Origin: Mytilus galloprovincialis
Taxonomy: Eukaryota > Mollusca > Bivalvia > Mytilida > Mytilidae
Direction: 5' to 3'
Length of the DNA: 64,000 bases
NCBI RefSeq assembly: GCF_965363235.1
Contig: NC_134839.1
Coordinates: forward strand, 79,881,410 to 79,945,409
Positions within the stretch are counted from its first letter, which is position 1. Each line of letters begins with the position of its first letter. Shown here piece by piece: positions 45,405 through 56,436 of the stretch. The translations under genes were made by a program, and so were the position numbers. The notes beneath the pieces are model-generated. The model was not told the DNA's origin and did not search any database. It saw nothing but the letters and a program-made list of their open reading frames with translations.

Positions 45405-45790
45405 GAAAAGCTTGTCTCTAGAAATTTACAAAGAGGATCTACGACAAAAGAAATGATTCCAGTTGGGTTTTTTTTCAATTTGTAGACTGCATTTTGTGAA
45501 GCAACCCTCCAGACCTGGTGCATATGTAGTATACATCACCCAGTAAAATATTCGCTATTGAAAGAATGTAACTGCTCAAAAGGAACCAATTAAATAACGG
45601 GATGAAAGTTGTAAAGTTGAAGTCAACCATTCCAAAGTTTTGATAGAGCCATCATTATTTAGTAAGCCTTTATTGAATGTACATTGACGACGACCACAAT
45701 AACATTCCACTCATCCTAACAACAGTCCCGTCTACTTATCTTTATATATGACATTACCTAATACCATTTATCATCAAATCTTGTCAGGCA
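45405..45790 (+). pseudogene. Third fragment of the RT family, heavily decayed
   Basis: ACGACAAAAGAAATGATTCC and the AGACCTGGTGCATATGTAGT block, which reads PGAYVVYITQ, follow the order of the RT C-terminus at 24865-24960. Several stops and frame changes are present. Confidence 0.5.
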
Positions 45791-46379
45791 TTATCACCAA
45801 GTGTGTCACGTGTGTAGAATGAACTTCCTAGCTCTCATTTGCACCATAGTTTATTCTCGTGATTGATGGAATTCGTAGTGCTGAATGTTTGGTTTCCTGT
45901 GTAATATTTTGTTCTTTGAATTTTCTTAAGTTTTTTTCATTTCACTATAGTGTTGTCTGTTTCATTTGGTTTTATGATTTTCGATTGACTCATTAGTATC
46001 GCCTCTTGTTTTACAATATGTAAAATTCCTAATTCAGTAAAGACTGGATGGTGAAAACATTGCAGTATGGATACCATCTATTATTCCAATGAATCAATTT
46101 GAAAGCACATATTTATCTTTTTCTCTATAGCTATGATGGTGATCTGTACCAAATTTAAAACCAAAACCAGGAATAGTATTGATAGATGAGCTAGGTTATA
46201 ATGGCAAGTTACTTGATTCTTTCTGTTTATGGTAACCACAAAACTTCTGTAAAAATATATGAAAATATCATTTTATAAATTTTGTGCGCCCGAATCCCTC
46301 TCCTCGATAGAGTTCGAAGATATATTGTCTTTGCCTGAGTGAGTTTGAAATCTTCATCTGTAAACGGACATTTGAAGAC

Positions 46380-46490
46380 ATGTGTGATGTAATTCATGTA
46401 TGTACCGAATCACTGACTACTGAGGTGATGGTACCCTTGGAGAATAATAGTCTATCAGCAGCGATATCGACCCAATGATATTAAAATTTT
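46380..46490 (+). repeat. Family F fragment
   Basis: TACCGAATCACTGACTACTG, GATGGTACCCTTGGAGAATA and GATATCGACCCAATGATA match 41793-41880. Confidence 0.5.
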
Positions 46491-47810
46491 AAATAACACT
46501 TAATAAATTGAAAGCGTTTAAAGCGCATTTCTTGAATAAATTTCATAAGGAACGTTCAAAACAAAAATGTTTCAATGCCAAAGACGTATTAGCACCGAAA
46601 CACACTAAACATGTTAAAAGCTCTGTTACCAAAAGGAACCTAAAATGATCCATGTCAATCTAAGGTAAACTTTGCCTTAAACTAATTTCAATTTTCTACC
46701 TCGTAGCTTTGTTTAATAAGGTTTTTTGTGTAAATAGCATGTGCTAGCAAATGAAATCCTTTTTTTTTTTTGTTCGAATGTGTATCTGACTGATATAGAG
46801 CTTTTTATAACAGTTTCATTTTGGTCAAAGGATGCGTTTTTCAGAAGGATTTATGCCTTACAAATGCTTATATAAATAGGTAATTTGTAAACTGTCATTC
46901 TTTTTATGAAGCTATCAACATTTTGACAGTCAACAAAAGTTAAAAGTATCCTAATTTACATATTTAAGATTTCAAATGTGTTTTTTTCAAATTTTAATTT
47001 TAAGGCCCAATTTTAGGCTTTTTCGTGGGCCAAACTCCTTGTGAAGTGGTTCTATTACACCGTACAATTGCTGATTAAACTAAAGGAACCAATAGTAAAT
47101 ACAAACCTAAATAAGAAATTAAAGTTTTGAATTTGGGGATACATTCCTTTATTCAAAACATTTCAACAATCTTATGATAACAATAACATATGTGTATATG
47201 ACTTTAAAATAGCAAGTTTTATGTCATTAAAAAAGAGCAATATTTGTTTGTGGTCCTTTAAAGGGAAATGGACGCTTCTTAACCAATCTAATATCGAGTG
47301 TGAGTCTCAAAGATTGTAGCATAGAGAAATGTTAGATTTGAACGGGATACAAACTATGTAGTCATATGTAAGCTATCCGAAATATTGTTTTAACAAATGA
47401 CTTTGCGGTTTTAAAAGAGTTTAATTAGAAAGGCAATAAAATTCTTATCGTCATTCTATAATTAAATGACCATAATAAAAGTTGATGACCGCAGCCATCT
47501 CCCGGTGTTCAAATCATATGATATGTGTTAAAGTATTGTATCGGATGTGTCATGTCGACAGACCAATAAATATGTTTTAAAAAAAAGAAGAAAACGATAA
47601 AGAGCAAATCCTTTCACTGAAGTTAAAGTTGAATTCAATACATAAAACAATTACGATATTGTTCAAACTTTTGTTCTTTTTTTTTTTAGTTTTCAGCCTT
47701 CCAGTTTTTTGTCAATATATAAAGTATAACGACTTGACATAATGCACTACAACACTTAAAACGCATCCAAAGGCATTGTTGTCACTCCGTCTAGTTTTGT
47801 CATCACTTTA
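46490..47810. other. Intergenic stretch without recognisable features
   Basis: AT-rich, with T and A runs near 46760 and 47677 and no coherent open frame or repeat I recognise. Confidence 0.5.
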
Positions 47811-47814
47811 TTAA

Positions 47815-48660
47815 CTTCTATCTCTATTGGTATGCAATCTAACACGATCGATGAGCCGTCTAACCTGATATATGTGCATTCTAACACGATTGGTGTATGT
47901 TCTAACACGATTGGTGTGAATTCTAACACGGTTGATTGGTGTACATACTAACACGTTTTGTGTGCATTCTTCAACAATTGGTGTGCATTCTGACACAATT
48001 GGTTTACATTCTAACACGATCTATGTGCATTATAACACGATTGAAATGCATTCTAACACGATTGGTGTACATTTAAACACGATTGGTGTACATGTAAACA
48101 CGATTGGTGTGCATTCTAACACAATTGGTTTACATTCTTACACGATTTGTGTGCATTCTTCTACGATTGGTATGCATTCAAAAACGCGATTGGTGTACAT
48201 TCTAACACGATTTGTGTGCATTCTAACACGATTGATGTGCATTCTAACACAGTTTGTTGGCATTCTAACACGATCAGTGTGCATTCTTACACGATCGGTG
48301 TGCACTCTAACACGATTTGTGTACATTCTAACACAACTAGCTTAAATTGTAACACGAACGGTATACATTTTAACACGATTAGTGAACATTCTAACACGAT
48401 TGGTGTATATTCTAACAGGGTTAGTGTGCATTCTAACACGATTATTGTACATTCTTACACGATTAGTATACATTCTAACCCGATTGGTGTACATTCTAAA
48501 ACGATTGATGTGCATTCTAACACGATTGGTGTACATTCTAACACGATTTGTGTGCATTCTAACACGATTGGTGTACACTCTAACACGATTGGTGAACATT
48601 TTAACGCGATTGGTGTTCATTCTAACTCGAAAGGTGTACATTCTAATATGTCTTGTGCGG
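47815..48660 (+). repeat. 21-bp minisatellite, about 40 units
   Basis: The unit is ATTCTAACACGATTGGTGTAC (21 bases; shown here to mark the period) with variants at the GTGTAC/GTGTGC end. A seven-residue HSNTIGV repeat is open on the plus strand and TNRVRMH on the minus, both by-products of the 21-base period. A four-base disturbance near 48181 shifts the plus frame. Confidence 0.9.
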
Positions 48661-48719
48661 AAATCACGTGGGGAATGAGATCAAGTCGACAAAAAGACAA
48701 ACAGCAATCATGTCTATGA

Positions 48720-49690
48720 TTTATCACAAGGTGCTAAAAATTAGATGATCTATAACTTTTAAGACATTTGAAAATGAAATGAAAAATAACGTTGCACTGC
48801 ATGATTTTTGTATCTGTAAATGTATTTCGAAATCAAGTGCTTATATTACAAATTAATGATTCTTCCGTTCAATAATTCCTCGAAAACAAATGCTGGAATA
48901 TTTTTCAATTATTGTTTTATTCATTTCTTGACAAGTATATATCCATTTTCTAGTGATGAAATATGCTTCAGTTGTAACAATTGTCAGGCATGTGTCATAT
49001 ACTTGTATCTAAATCTAGAATTTCCTGGAAAGAAAAATTGTTTGTATTAATTGATGTTTTCCACAAATGCAATCTATACATTATACCAAAATACTATTAG
49101 ATGAATGGAAATCGGTAATTTTTTAACCCATTGTATGAAAGTTCAATACAAGATATGAAAGTGTTACATTATGAGAAATCAAATTCCGCCATGACAAACT
49201 AGTGATATCAAACCAATAAATTAATGATATGATAAACACTGTTATTTGCTTCAAGTTCAATACTAGAAAAAAAATATGAAAACGAAAAAAAGTAATGTTA
49301 ATGCACAACGCTATCACCAATGAATCCTATCATTAACCTTAGATTCAATGCCTACAATGTATCGTCAAATTATGTGAAACCAGTACTGTATTTGAAGATT
49401 TACAGGCATCAAAAAGCAATTTGATTATCACTAATTGAGCTTATTGGAGACGAGTTAACTCAAGTTTTAAAGATCAAATTGTTTGACATTGGTCATTTCG
49501 GGGTATTTTTTGGCTTGCTTTACGATACTGGTTTGGCTGATTTTGAATTTTCCTCGGAGGTTTTTTATTATTTTACTTTATACTGTTACATTTGCACAAA
49601 CTGTTAAACCCACAATGATTTAATTAAGGTTACTGTAGTGTACTGGTGTTCAATTTTAAATCGATTGTAAAGAGACAAATAACAAGGTAA
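48720..49690. other. Intergenic stretch without recognisable genes
   Basis: AT-rich sequence; a short TTGAATTTTCCTCGGAGG piece near 49541 is a family C scrap. Confidence 0.45.
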
Positions 49691-49870
49691 CAAACAAAAC
49701 ATATATAGAAGAGGGACGAAAGATACTAGAGGGATAGTCAAGCTCATAGATTGAAAACAAACTGACAACGCCATGGCCAAAACATAAAAAGACAAACATA
49801 AAAACAATAGCATAAAGAACACCACATAGAAAAAACAAAAACAGCATGAACTCTAAAAGGAGACCTCAGA
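49690..49870 (-). repeat. Family D copy, minus strand
   Basis: GAGGGACGAAAGATACTAGA, GACAACGCCATGGCCAAAA and AAAAGACAAACATAAAAAC are the reverse complement of the D tail. Confidence 0.65.
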
Positions 49871-49929
49871 ATGTGCCAACAGGGTCTCTTGTTATTCATG
49901 CTTCAACAGGCATGTCAACTTAAATTCAG

Positions 49930-50640
49930 TGAAATGTCAAAGCTTGGCATATGACACAGTTTGGTTTCAGAGATCACCACAAGACAACGATTAATAAGCC
50001 ATTGATTAATAACTATATACCATTAAAGATGTGTTCTGTTTTATGTACTCTGAGAATGCTTTCGACTCAGTGTGGAGGAAGAGTTTACCTTATAAATTAT
50101 GCACAATAGGAATGGGTAAAAAGTATTATAAAGATGTATAGAATAAAAACTTAGAACAATACGTGCTCTTCTTTCTTTTAAACTATTCGAAGAGTAAAAC
50201 AGAGGGTTTCATTAGTACACTGATTTAATAAACATTGTGTAAACAACTAGGATCATGTATTTTATTCTGAAGACTCTATGCCACCCAAACTTGTAGACTT
50301 GAACCTTGGCTCTTTATATTTAGCAGATAATCTACTTATGTGGTCAGAGAGTAAAAATGGTCTTCAGAATAACATTGTTTGCAGTTTCTGTAGATTACAA
50401 CTATAGGCCCATAATTAAAAATAAAATAGTAGAAATATAATTTTAAAAACAATGTGGAAAATAATAGACTTAAACATTACTTTATAAAAACAATCGAACT
50501 TAGATTAGATAGAGATTTTATAAAGTTCTTTCCAGTAGACTTCAGAAAACTGGAGACGTTTCTTTATTCCTGGTCACAGAAAACTATCTTTATATGACAA
50601 TGAAATATGCTTTGTTTACACTTCTAATCTGTTTCAATTT
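49930..50640 (+). pseudogene. Decayed LINE-type reverse transcriptase
   Basis: Translated in shifting frames, the text shows YGFRDHHKT near 49965, then YSENAFDSVWRKSLPYKL at about 50048-50100, and LGSLYLADNLLMWSES near 50307-50355. These match the order of non-LTR RT motifs: the FDxV/AFDSVWR block, then LxYADDL, here decayed to YLADN. Frameshifts and stops separate them. It differs from the RT at 24440. Confidence 0.65.
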
Positions 50641-50642
50641 GT

Positions 50643-50645
<3 letters not shown>

Positions 50646-50679
<34 letters not shown>

Positions 50680-50680
50680 A
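50646..50680 (+). repeat. Poly-T tract
   Basis: A run of more than 25 T residues just after the LINE remnant. Confidence 0.9.
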
Positions 50681-50689
50681 ATTTAGCCA

Positions 50690-51540
50690 TTGCCCTAACT
50701 GTTCTTTATGTACATTGCTTTGCAATACCAGTAATTGGGACAATGTAATAACTTAAATCGCAATATTTTTGACCCGGATTTGTTCTCTTAATCTATTTCA
50801 TACTTTTGAACAGCAGTACCTACTGTTGCCTTTATTAAGATAAGTACATACAGATTTACTCGTAGCAGTGGAAATTCCGCCCAAATACCATTTTTGTAGC
50901 ACTTTCTTCTTAATTCGATTATAATTTTGACCTTTCATATTCCTTAATATTGCATTATTTTTACAGTTCGATCTCAATTCGGCATTGCTATAGAGTTTTG
51001 ATATTATTTTTCTTTAATATTAAATGCTTTCATACGCTCTGAAATTTTGACGTCAAATGAGTATAGAAATTTGAAAAATGTGCAAACGTTTATCAGACTA
51101 TCTGATACATGGTCCGATAATATTTACATAAATTAATAACATAAAGACAGAATTAGATGTTACTTACAAATCCCTATAATCAATACCAAACACGCTGGTT
51201 ATTGGGGGAACTACAAATCTAAATAATGCTGAAAAATACATACATAATTAATAATGTAATATTTTCAACTAAAAATTAATATTTCTGTTATAAAAGAAAA
51301 GTTTTTAAAGTAATTTATTTTTTGATGATACCAAGTCCGTTATTACAACACTATCTTTCGTTAAATATATTTAAGTAATGACTTTAATATTTTTTCAGTC
51401 TATGAAGGAATAAAAATTTTAAAAAAAAATGTGGTGCGTAGCGGGTTATTTTTAAGTGTGCACCACATTTTTTTATGTTATTTCGAGTAGACAGGAAAAA
51501 AATAGTCATTTCTTATAATTTAATTCTAAATTTCATTCAA
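50690..51540. other. Intergenic stretch; one short inverted repeat
   Basis: AT-rich. AAAAAATGTGGTGCG near 51425 pairs with TGCACCACATTTTTT near 51460, a hairpin of about 15-bp arms. A family C end (GAACAGCAGTACCTACTGTTG) is near 50811. Confidence 0.45.
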
Positions 51541-51791
51541 CCCTCTTGCTGCCGGAGGGACACATGTGTCCATGTTTTAATTTATGCAAGCTTCTCCTCT
51601 ATGCTGTATCTTTTTCAAATAAAATAACAAAGTTTAAACAGTGTTATATTTTTTCTTCACTGGGTTCCAAATGTAACAGTCATTATGGCGTGACGTCATA
51701 TGTTGAATGACGTCATTGTTGGACTTCCAACGTCACAAACGTCGAGCTGTCGTATTTTCTGGCGTACGAAAAATAACTGGCAGCAAGAGGG
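51541..51791. mobile_element. piggyBac-like MITE, 251 bp
   Basis: Terminal inverted repeats are CCCTCTTGCTGCC and GGCAGCAAGAGGG. The right side is followed by TTAA and the left preceded by TCAA, a one-base variant of TTAA. CCC...GGG ends beside TTAA are the hallmark of piggyBac elements. No ORF. Confidence 0.75.
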
Positions 51792-52081
51792 TTAAACCAA
51801 AGTAAACCATGAAAAAACGTTGATGACGTCACGGTCACATGACAAAATTATGATACACATAACAACGTCGGCAAATCAGAAGACGCGTTACGTCCAAAAT
51901 TAAATTATATATACATAACGTCTAGATATTAGTCAACTATATTTCTTACGAGTGTACTCAGTTTGGATGGTTATGTGAAACGATTCTGTACCAAATAAAT
52001 AATATATTAAATTATATACATTTGCCTGAAAAAAGTTCACAAAACAACATCATTAACGAAAATGGGAAACCATTTATGAAA

Positions 52082-52120
52082 CTATCTATTAATATTTCGG
52101 ATAACAGTTATCCTTCTTAA
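52082..52120 (-). repeat. Scrap of the Penelope-associated repeat
   Basis: AATATTTCGGATAACAGTTA and TCCTTCTT match the ATATTTCGGATAACAGATAT core of the inverted repeats at 58906 and 59882. Confidence 0.5.
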
Positions 52121-52499
52121 AAGTAAAATTAATTTTAATCTTGAAATCAGAATAGATTGATACCATCAATTTTTACATCACGATATTTATACTGATGAAA
52201 TATATCTTGCATATATTTATTATACTATATAATACTCCCTTCGGATCGATTAGTACATTTTTCATTAATATTTTAGTAGCTCTAATCTAATTTTGTTTAT
52301 TTTTACTATGGAAAGGCACTACACGTATTACTCGACATTTTTCTGAATGCGGGACAATTCGAAATTTCCATACAGAAAGGCTGACACCTTAAGTTGTTCG
52401 TTACAACCATTCTTTTTCAGTTTTTCTCGTACAAGATTTAATTTCATATATATCATATTCATTCTACAGCATGCAATCTTTATAAACCAATATAATATC

Positions 52500-52985
52500 A
52501 CACGTACAAATAAAGGCAACAGTAGCATACCGCTGTTCAAAACTCATAAATCCATGGACAAAAAACAAAATCGGGGTAACAAACTAAAACCGAGGGAAAC
52601 GCATTAAATATAAGAGGAGAACAACGACACAACACTAAAATGTAACACACACAGAAACGGACAAAGCATCAGACAAAATCCCACGAGAATAACAAATATA
52701 ACATCAAAACCAAATACATGAATTTGGGATAGACAAGTACCGTGACACGTCTTATCGCAATGTGAAATTACACTAAAAAATAAGAGAAAACAAACGACGC
52801 AACGTTAAAATGTAACACACACAGAAACGAACAATAATATAACAATGGCCATATTCCTGACTTGGTACAGGACATTTTTAAAGGAAAAAATGGTGGGTTG
52901 AACCTGGTTTTGTGGCATGCCAAACCTCGCACTTTAATGGCAATGTTAAATATAACATTGAAATGACAACATAATATTACAGGAC
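52500..52985 (-). repeat. Dispersed repeat family C, long minus copy
   Basis: AAAGGCAACAGTAGCATACC at the left and CTGACTTGGTACAGGACATT, AACCTGGTTTTGTGGCATGC at the right are the reverse complement of the 43900-44345 copy. Confidence 0.7.
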
Positions 52986-53054
52986 TACAATACAAATAAA
53001 TAGGAGAACGTATTAGACAAAGAAACACATGATTAATGAATAACAAAAAGCATC

Positions 53055-53295
53055 AGGTTTAAAATTCAATACGTCAAAAACGCGCCTCGTCCACACAAGA
53101 CTCACCAGTGACGCCCAGATATAAAAGATCGAAAGCGAAAAAAGTACAAAGTTGTACAGCACTGAAGATCAAAAGTTGAAAAATACAAGTACAAATACTT
53201 AACTACAGTAGTCAGACGTACCTTCCTGACATCCTTGTTCAACAGCCCAATCTCTGAATACCGTATCCCGTAATATCAAAGGTATAAACCATAAT
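53055..53295 (-). repeat. Dispersed repeat family B, minus copy
   Basis: Contains AAAACGCGCCTCGTCCACAC, AAGACTCACCAGTGACGCCC and GTTGTACAGCACTGAAGATC in reverse orientation. Confidence 0.55.
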
Positions 53296-53439
53296 CCGTG
53301 AACAAATGTTTCACATGACGTCCATGATACTGAATTCTCAACTGAAAAACACGTCATTTTGTTCATTATGAGTTACGGACATTGCTGTATATATTGTTAA
53401 AATGATTGCGGAGTATATTAAATATCGACAAAATATATA

Positions 53440-53625
53440 TGTTTATCAAATTTAGAAAAGAAATGGGAAACGTGTGAAAGGGACAATAACCCTGCCAAGG
53501 AGCAAAAAACAACACAAGGCAACTAATAGACGAGAAGATTTCGCGCTCGGAAGCTGGAGTTAGATGGCCACTAAACAAAAATGTGTACAAGTTCAGTGAA
53601 AATGCATGACACAGCCTCATTGTAA
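53440..53625 (+). repeat. Dispersed repeat family E, second copy
   Basis: GAAATGGGAAACGTGTGAAA, GACAATAACCCTGCCAAGGA and GGCCACTAAACAAAAATGTG match the order at 16075-16215. Confidence 0.55.
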
Positions 53626-53919
53626 ATAATTATTGTTTACTGTTGACTTTTTTCACACAGAATTCAACAATTTACGACGTTTTGCTATCAGTGAAAGCAA
53701 ATAAAGTGCTTAAAAATCAGCTTGTTTTTTTCACCGTTAGTCATGAACATTTATGTATAACTAACGATCAATTTCAATCGTAAGATATTTTGTGAACAGA
53801 GTTTCATATTCGTAAGACAGTGTTTGTCATATTTTACGTTAAAATCGTCTACTTTATATTTTGTACTTTAACACATACTTTGTCTCTCTCGCTCTTTCTC
53901 TCGAAATATATAAATTGGT

Positions 53920-54255
53920 GTGTGCTAGTCACATAATTCTGTCCATGACGCCAAACTTTCTAAGCATATATAAACTATAAAAAAGAAGATGTGGTATGAT
54001 TGCCAATGAGACAACTATCCACAAAAGACCAAAATAACACAGACATTAACAACTATAGGTCACCGAACGGCCTTCAACAATGAGCAAAGCCCATACCGCA
54101 TAGTGAGCTATAACAGGCCCCAATAAGACAATGTAAAACAATTATTTGCTACTCACAGAAATCTCTCCATGACGCCAAGCTCTCTCAATACATATATAAT
54201 CATTGTGTGCTACTCACAGAAATCTTTTCATGACTTCAAGCTCTATCAATATAAC
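53920..54255 (-). repeat. Splice-donor-bearing ~60-bp repeat units
   Basis: Three units read on the minus strand as AGCTTGGCGTCATGGAGAGA with TTTCTGTGAGTAGCA: starts (in plus) near 53923, 54148 and 54209. The first is separated from the others by a family A insertion (53988-54140). The same unit forms the 3' end of the exon at 60591. Confidence 0.65.
53988..54145 (+). repeat. Dispersed repeat family A, full copy
   Basis: The best copy here: GATGTGGTATGATTGCCAAT, GAGACAACTATCCACAAAAG, ACCGAACGGCCTTCAACAAT and GCATAGTGAGCTATAACAGG in order. Confidence 0.75.
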
Positions 54256-54667
54256 TATTTATCCTGCAATTAGCCCATATTATTGTACAAATAACAGGTA
54301 TACAAATAAATTTTTGCTTTATTTGTACATGTACAAATAAAGTCTACTGTTACCCGGCTTATATGTTGAGCACAGGGTAATGTGGATTTTTCTTTTGTAA
54401 ACCAGTTTATTTTTTGGGTCCTCTTCGCGGTCCGCGTTTAAACTTTGTCAATTTCTTTGAAAATTTATAGACAATGATTTACATTTTGAAAAGTTTCAAG
54501 TGCTGAGTGTAATTTTCAGGATAAAAACAATATATGTACATTGTCGGAAGATATCAAATGTATTTGTACTCGCTACGAAACAGGAGAAAAGCTTGGCAGA
54601 GCCTCTCTTTTCGTCCTGTTTCTAAAGGTCTTTCATACAAATAAATGTTATATTTTCCGACAATGTA

Positions 54668-54672
<5 letters not shown>

Positions 54673-54750
<78 letters not shown>
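54673..54750 (+). repeat. (TA)n microsatellite, 78 bp
   Basis: Uninterrupted TA dinucleotides directly before SINE copy 1. TACATTGTCGGA upstream and TCCGACAATGTA just before it form a short inverted repeat (54538, 54656). Confidence 0.95.
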
Positions 54751-54754
<4 letters not shown>

Positions 54755-54962
54755 TGACGAGGAAAGGTAACACACGGCCACCAAAAACTTTATTATAGTG
54801 AAGCCCAGGTGGTCGTGTGGTCTAGCGGGACGGCTGCAGTGCAGGCGATTTGGTGTCACAATATCTCAGTAGCATGGGTTCGAATTTCGGCGAGGGAAGA
54901 ACAAAAAATTTGCGAAAGCAAATTTACAGATCTAACTTTGTTGGGTTGATGTTTAGACGAGT

Positions 54963-54964
<2 letters not shown>
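54751..54964 (+). mobile_element. tRNA-derived SINE, copy 1
   Basis: Begins AAACTGACGAGGAAAGGTAA. TGGTCTAGCGGG fits a pol III A box and GGGTTCGAATTTC a B box, about 60 bases apart. It continues through TTGCGAAAGCAAATTTACAG and ends GATGTTTAGACGAGTTG before (TA)n. Confidence 0.82.
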
Positions 54965-55001
<37 letters not shown>

Positions 55002-55004
55002 GGT

Positions 55005-55365
55005 GTACTAAAAAAATATTGACACCGTTTGTTTGTGGCATAACATCGTGGCCACAAGTTAATTTTTTTCTGTTTAGTATTAAATTCATATTAAGATCCA
55101 TTTTGTTACATCTTGTGATCAATTTTATTTGGCAATCGCCAATGGCAGTCAGCAGGGTTAAAGAACATCAGTTGTTCGACCTGTTAGTCAAATGCGTTTT
55201 GTTTAAATACACTTTTTCAATTTTTTGGTCTTTTGGAAAATGTTGTTTGTGCTCTATTTTGACCCTTTTACAACGAAATTTGTTTAACATGCACACGTAT
55301 ATAAATTGCGGTTTTTATCCAACGCAATCATAGGTTTGAACGTAGTTTTCAATGTAGACTCGTTT
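55005..55365 (+). repeat. Family G: 360-bp repeat, copy 1
   Basis: Marked by GGCATAACATCGTGGCCACA, GCAATCGCCAATGGCAGTCA, GTTCGACCTGTTAGTCAAAT and AACGTAGTTTTCAATGTAGA. It is also found inverted at 58078 and partial at 58580. No protein assignment is supportable. Confidence 0.75.
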
Positions 55366-55390
55366 ATATATATATATATATATACACGTT

Positions 55391-55423
<33 letters not shown>
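55363..55423 (+). repeat. Interrupted (TA)n tract
   Basis: TA runs split by ACACGTT between family G and SINE copy 2. Confidence 0.9.
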
Positions 55424-55425
<2 letters not shown>

Positions 55426-55641
55426 CAACTCGTCTAAACATCAACCCAACAATGTTAGATCCGTAAATTTGCTTTCGCAAATTTTTGGTTCTTCCCTCGC
55501 CGGGATTCGAACCCATGCTACTGTGATATCGTGACACCAAATCGCCTGCACTGCAGCCGTCCCGCTAGACCACACGACCACCTGGGCTCTCAAAAAAAGA
55601 GCTTTCGCTGGCCGTGTGTTACCTTTCCTCGTCAGTTTTAA
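55424..55641 (-). mobile_element. tRNA-derived SINE, copy 2
   Basis: Minus-strand copy with intact B box (GGTTCGAATCCCGGC) and A box. It begins with AAACTGACGAGG near 55638 and ends at 55424. It and the adjoining 25 bases form the left arm of a long inverted repeat with copy 4. Confidence 0.83.
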
Positions 55642-55789
55642 TCTAGCGGCGTACTACAGTACATGATATATAAGGCATGAAGATGTTATTGTTACAGATC
55701 AGCTAAATTATCTATAGTAAAGGATCCTACAAATTAATGTAATATACAGTCACAGAAAATAATTATATTTATAAATACGTCTGAGTCAG

Positions 55790-56074
55790 TGACAACTCTA
55801 CAACAGATGTATCCATCGGATCGCCATCATCGATGGTGATACATGGCTGTGTAAATAATGTATATACAACTCGTCTAAACATCAACCCAACAATGTTAGA
55901 TCCGTAAATTTGCTTTCGCAAATTTTTGGTTCTTCCCTCGCCGGGATTCGAACCCATGCTATTGTGATATCGTGACACCAATTCGCCTGCACTGCAGCCG
56001 TCCCGCTAGACCACACGACCACCTGGGCTTCACTATAATAAAGTTTTTGGTGGCCGTGTGTTACCTTTCCTCGT
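55790..56074 (-). mobile_element. tRNA-derived SINE, copy 3, with extended tail
   Basis: The SINE body is 55863-56074. Its tail continues on the minus strand through CACAGCCATGTATCACCATC and GGCGATCCGATGGATACATC to ACTGACTCAGACGTA near 55780, showing the longer 3' end of the family. Confidence 0.8.
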
Positions 56075-56100
56075 ATATCATGTACTGTAGTACGCCGCTA

Positions 56101-56380
56101 GATTAAAACTGACGAGGAAAGGTAACACACGGCCAGCGAAAGCTCTTTTTTTGAGAGCCCAGGTGGTCGTGTGGTCTAGCGGGACGGCTGCAGTGCAGGC
56201 GATTTGGTGTCACGATATCACAGTAGCATGGGTTCGAATCCCGGCGAGGGAAGAACCAAAAATTTGCGAAAGCAAATTTACGGATCTAACATTGTTGGGT
56301 TGATGTTTAGACGAGTTGTATATACATTATTTACACAGCCATGTATCACCATCGATGATGGCGATCCGATGGATACATCT
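56101..56380 (+). mobile_element. tRNA-derived SINE, copy 4, with extended tail
   Basis: Plus-strand copy with AAACTGACGAGG, intact A and B boxes, the GTTTAGACGAGTTGTATATA junction and the GATCCGATGGATACATCT tail ending in (TA)n. The 64- to 70-residue open frames in copies 3 and 4 are only translations of the tRNA-like head and tail. Confidence 0.82.
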
Positions 56381-56436
56381 ATATATATATATATATAAAC
56401 GCCTAAGAAAGTGTTCACAACACTCCAAATACAAAA

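Noticed and set aside
47811..48719. CRISPR-like array
   Set aside because: Units are contiguous 21-bp tandem repeats with no unique spacers, in animal DNA.
54541..55122. ORFs with long Tyr-Ile runs
   Set aside because: They are translations of (TA)n tracts.
54800..56265. Functional tRNA genes
   Set aside because: A and B boxes are present, but no clean acceptor stem is formed and four copies share long non-tRNA bodies, so they are SINEs.
55769..56398. Two nearly identical 64- to 70-codon ORFs as a duplicated gene
   Set aside because: They cover the B box and tail of SINE copies 3 and 4.
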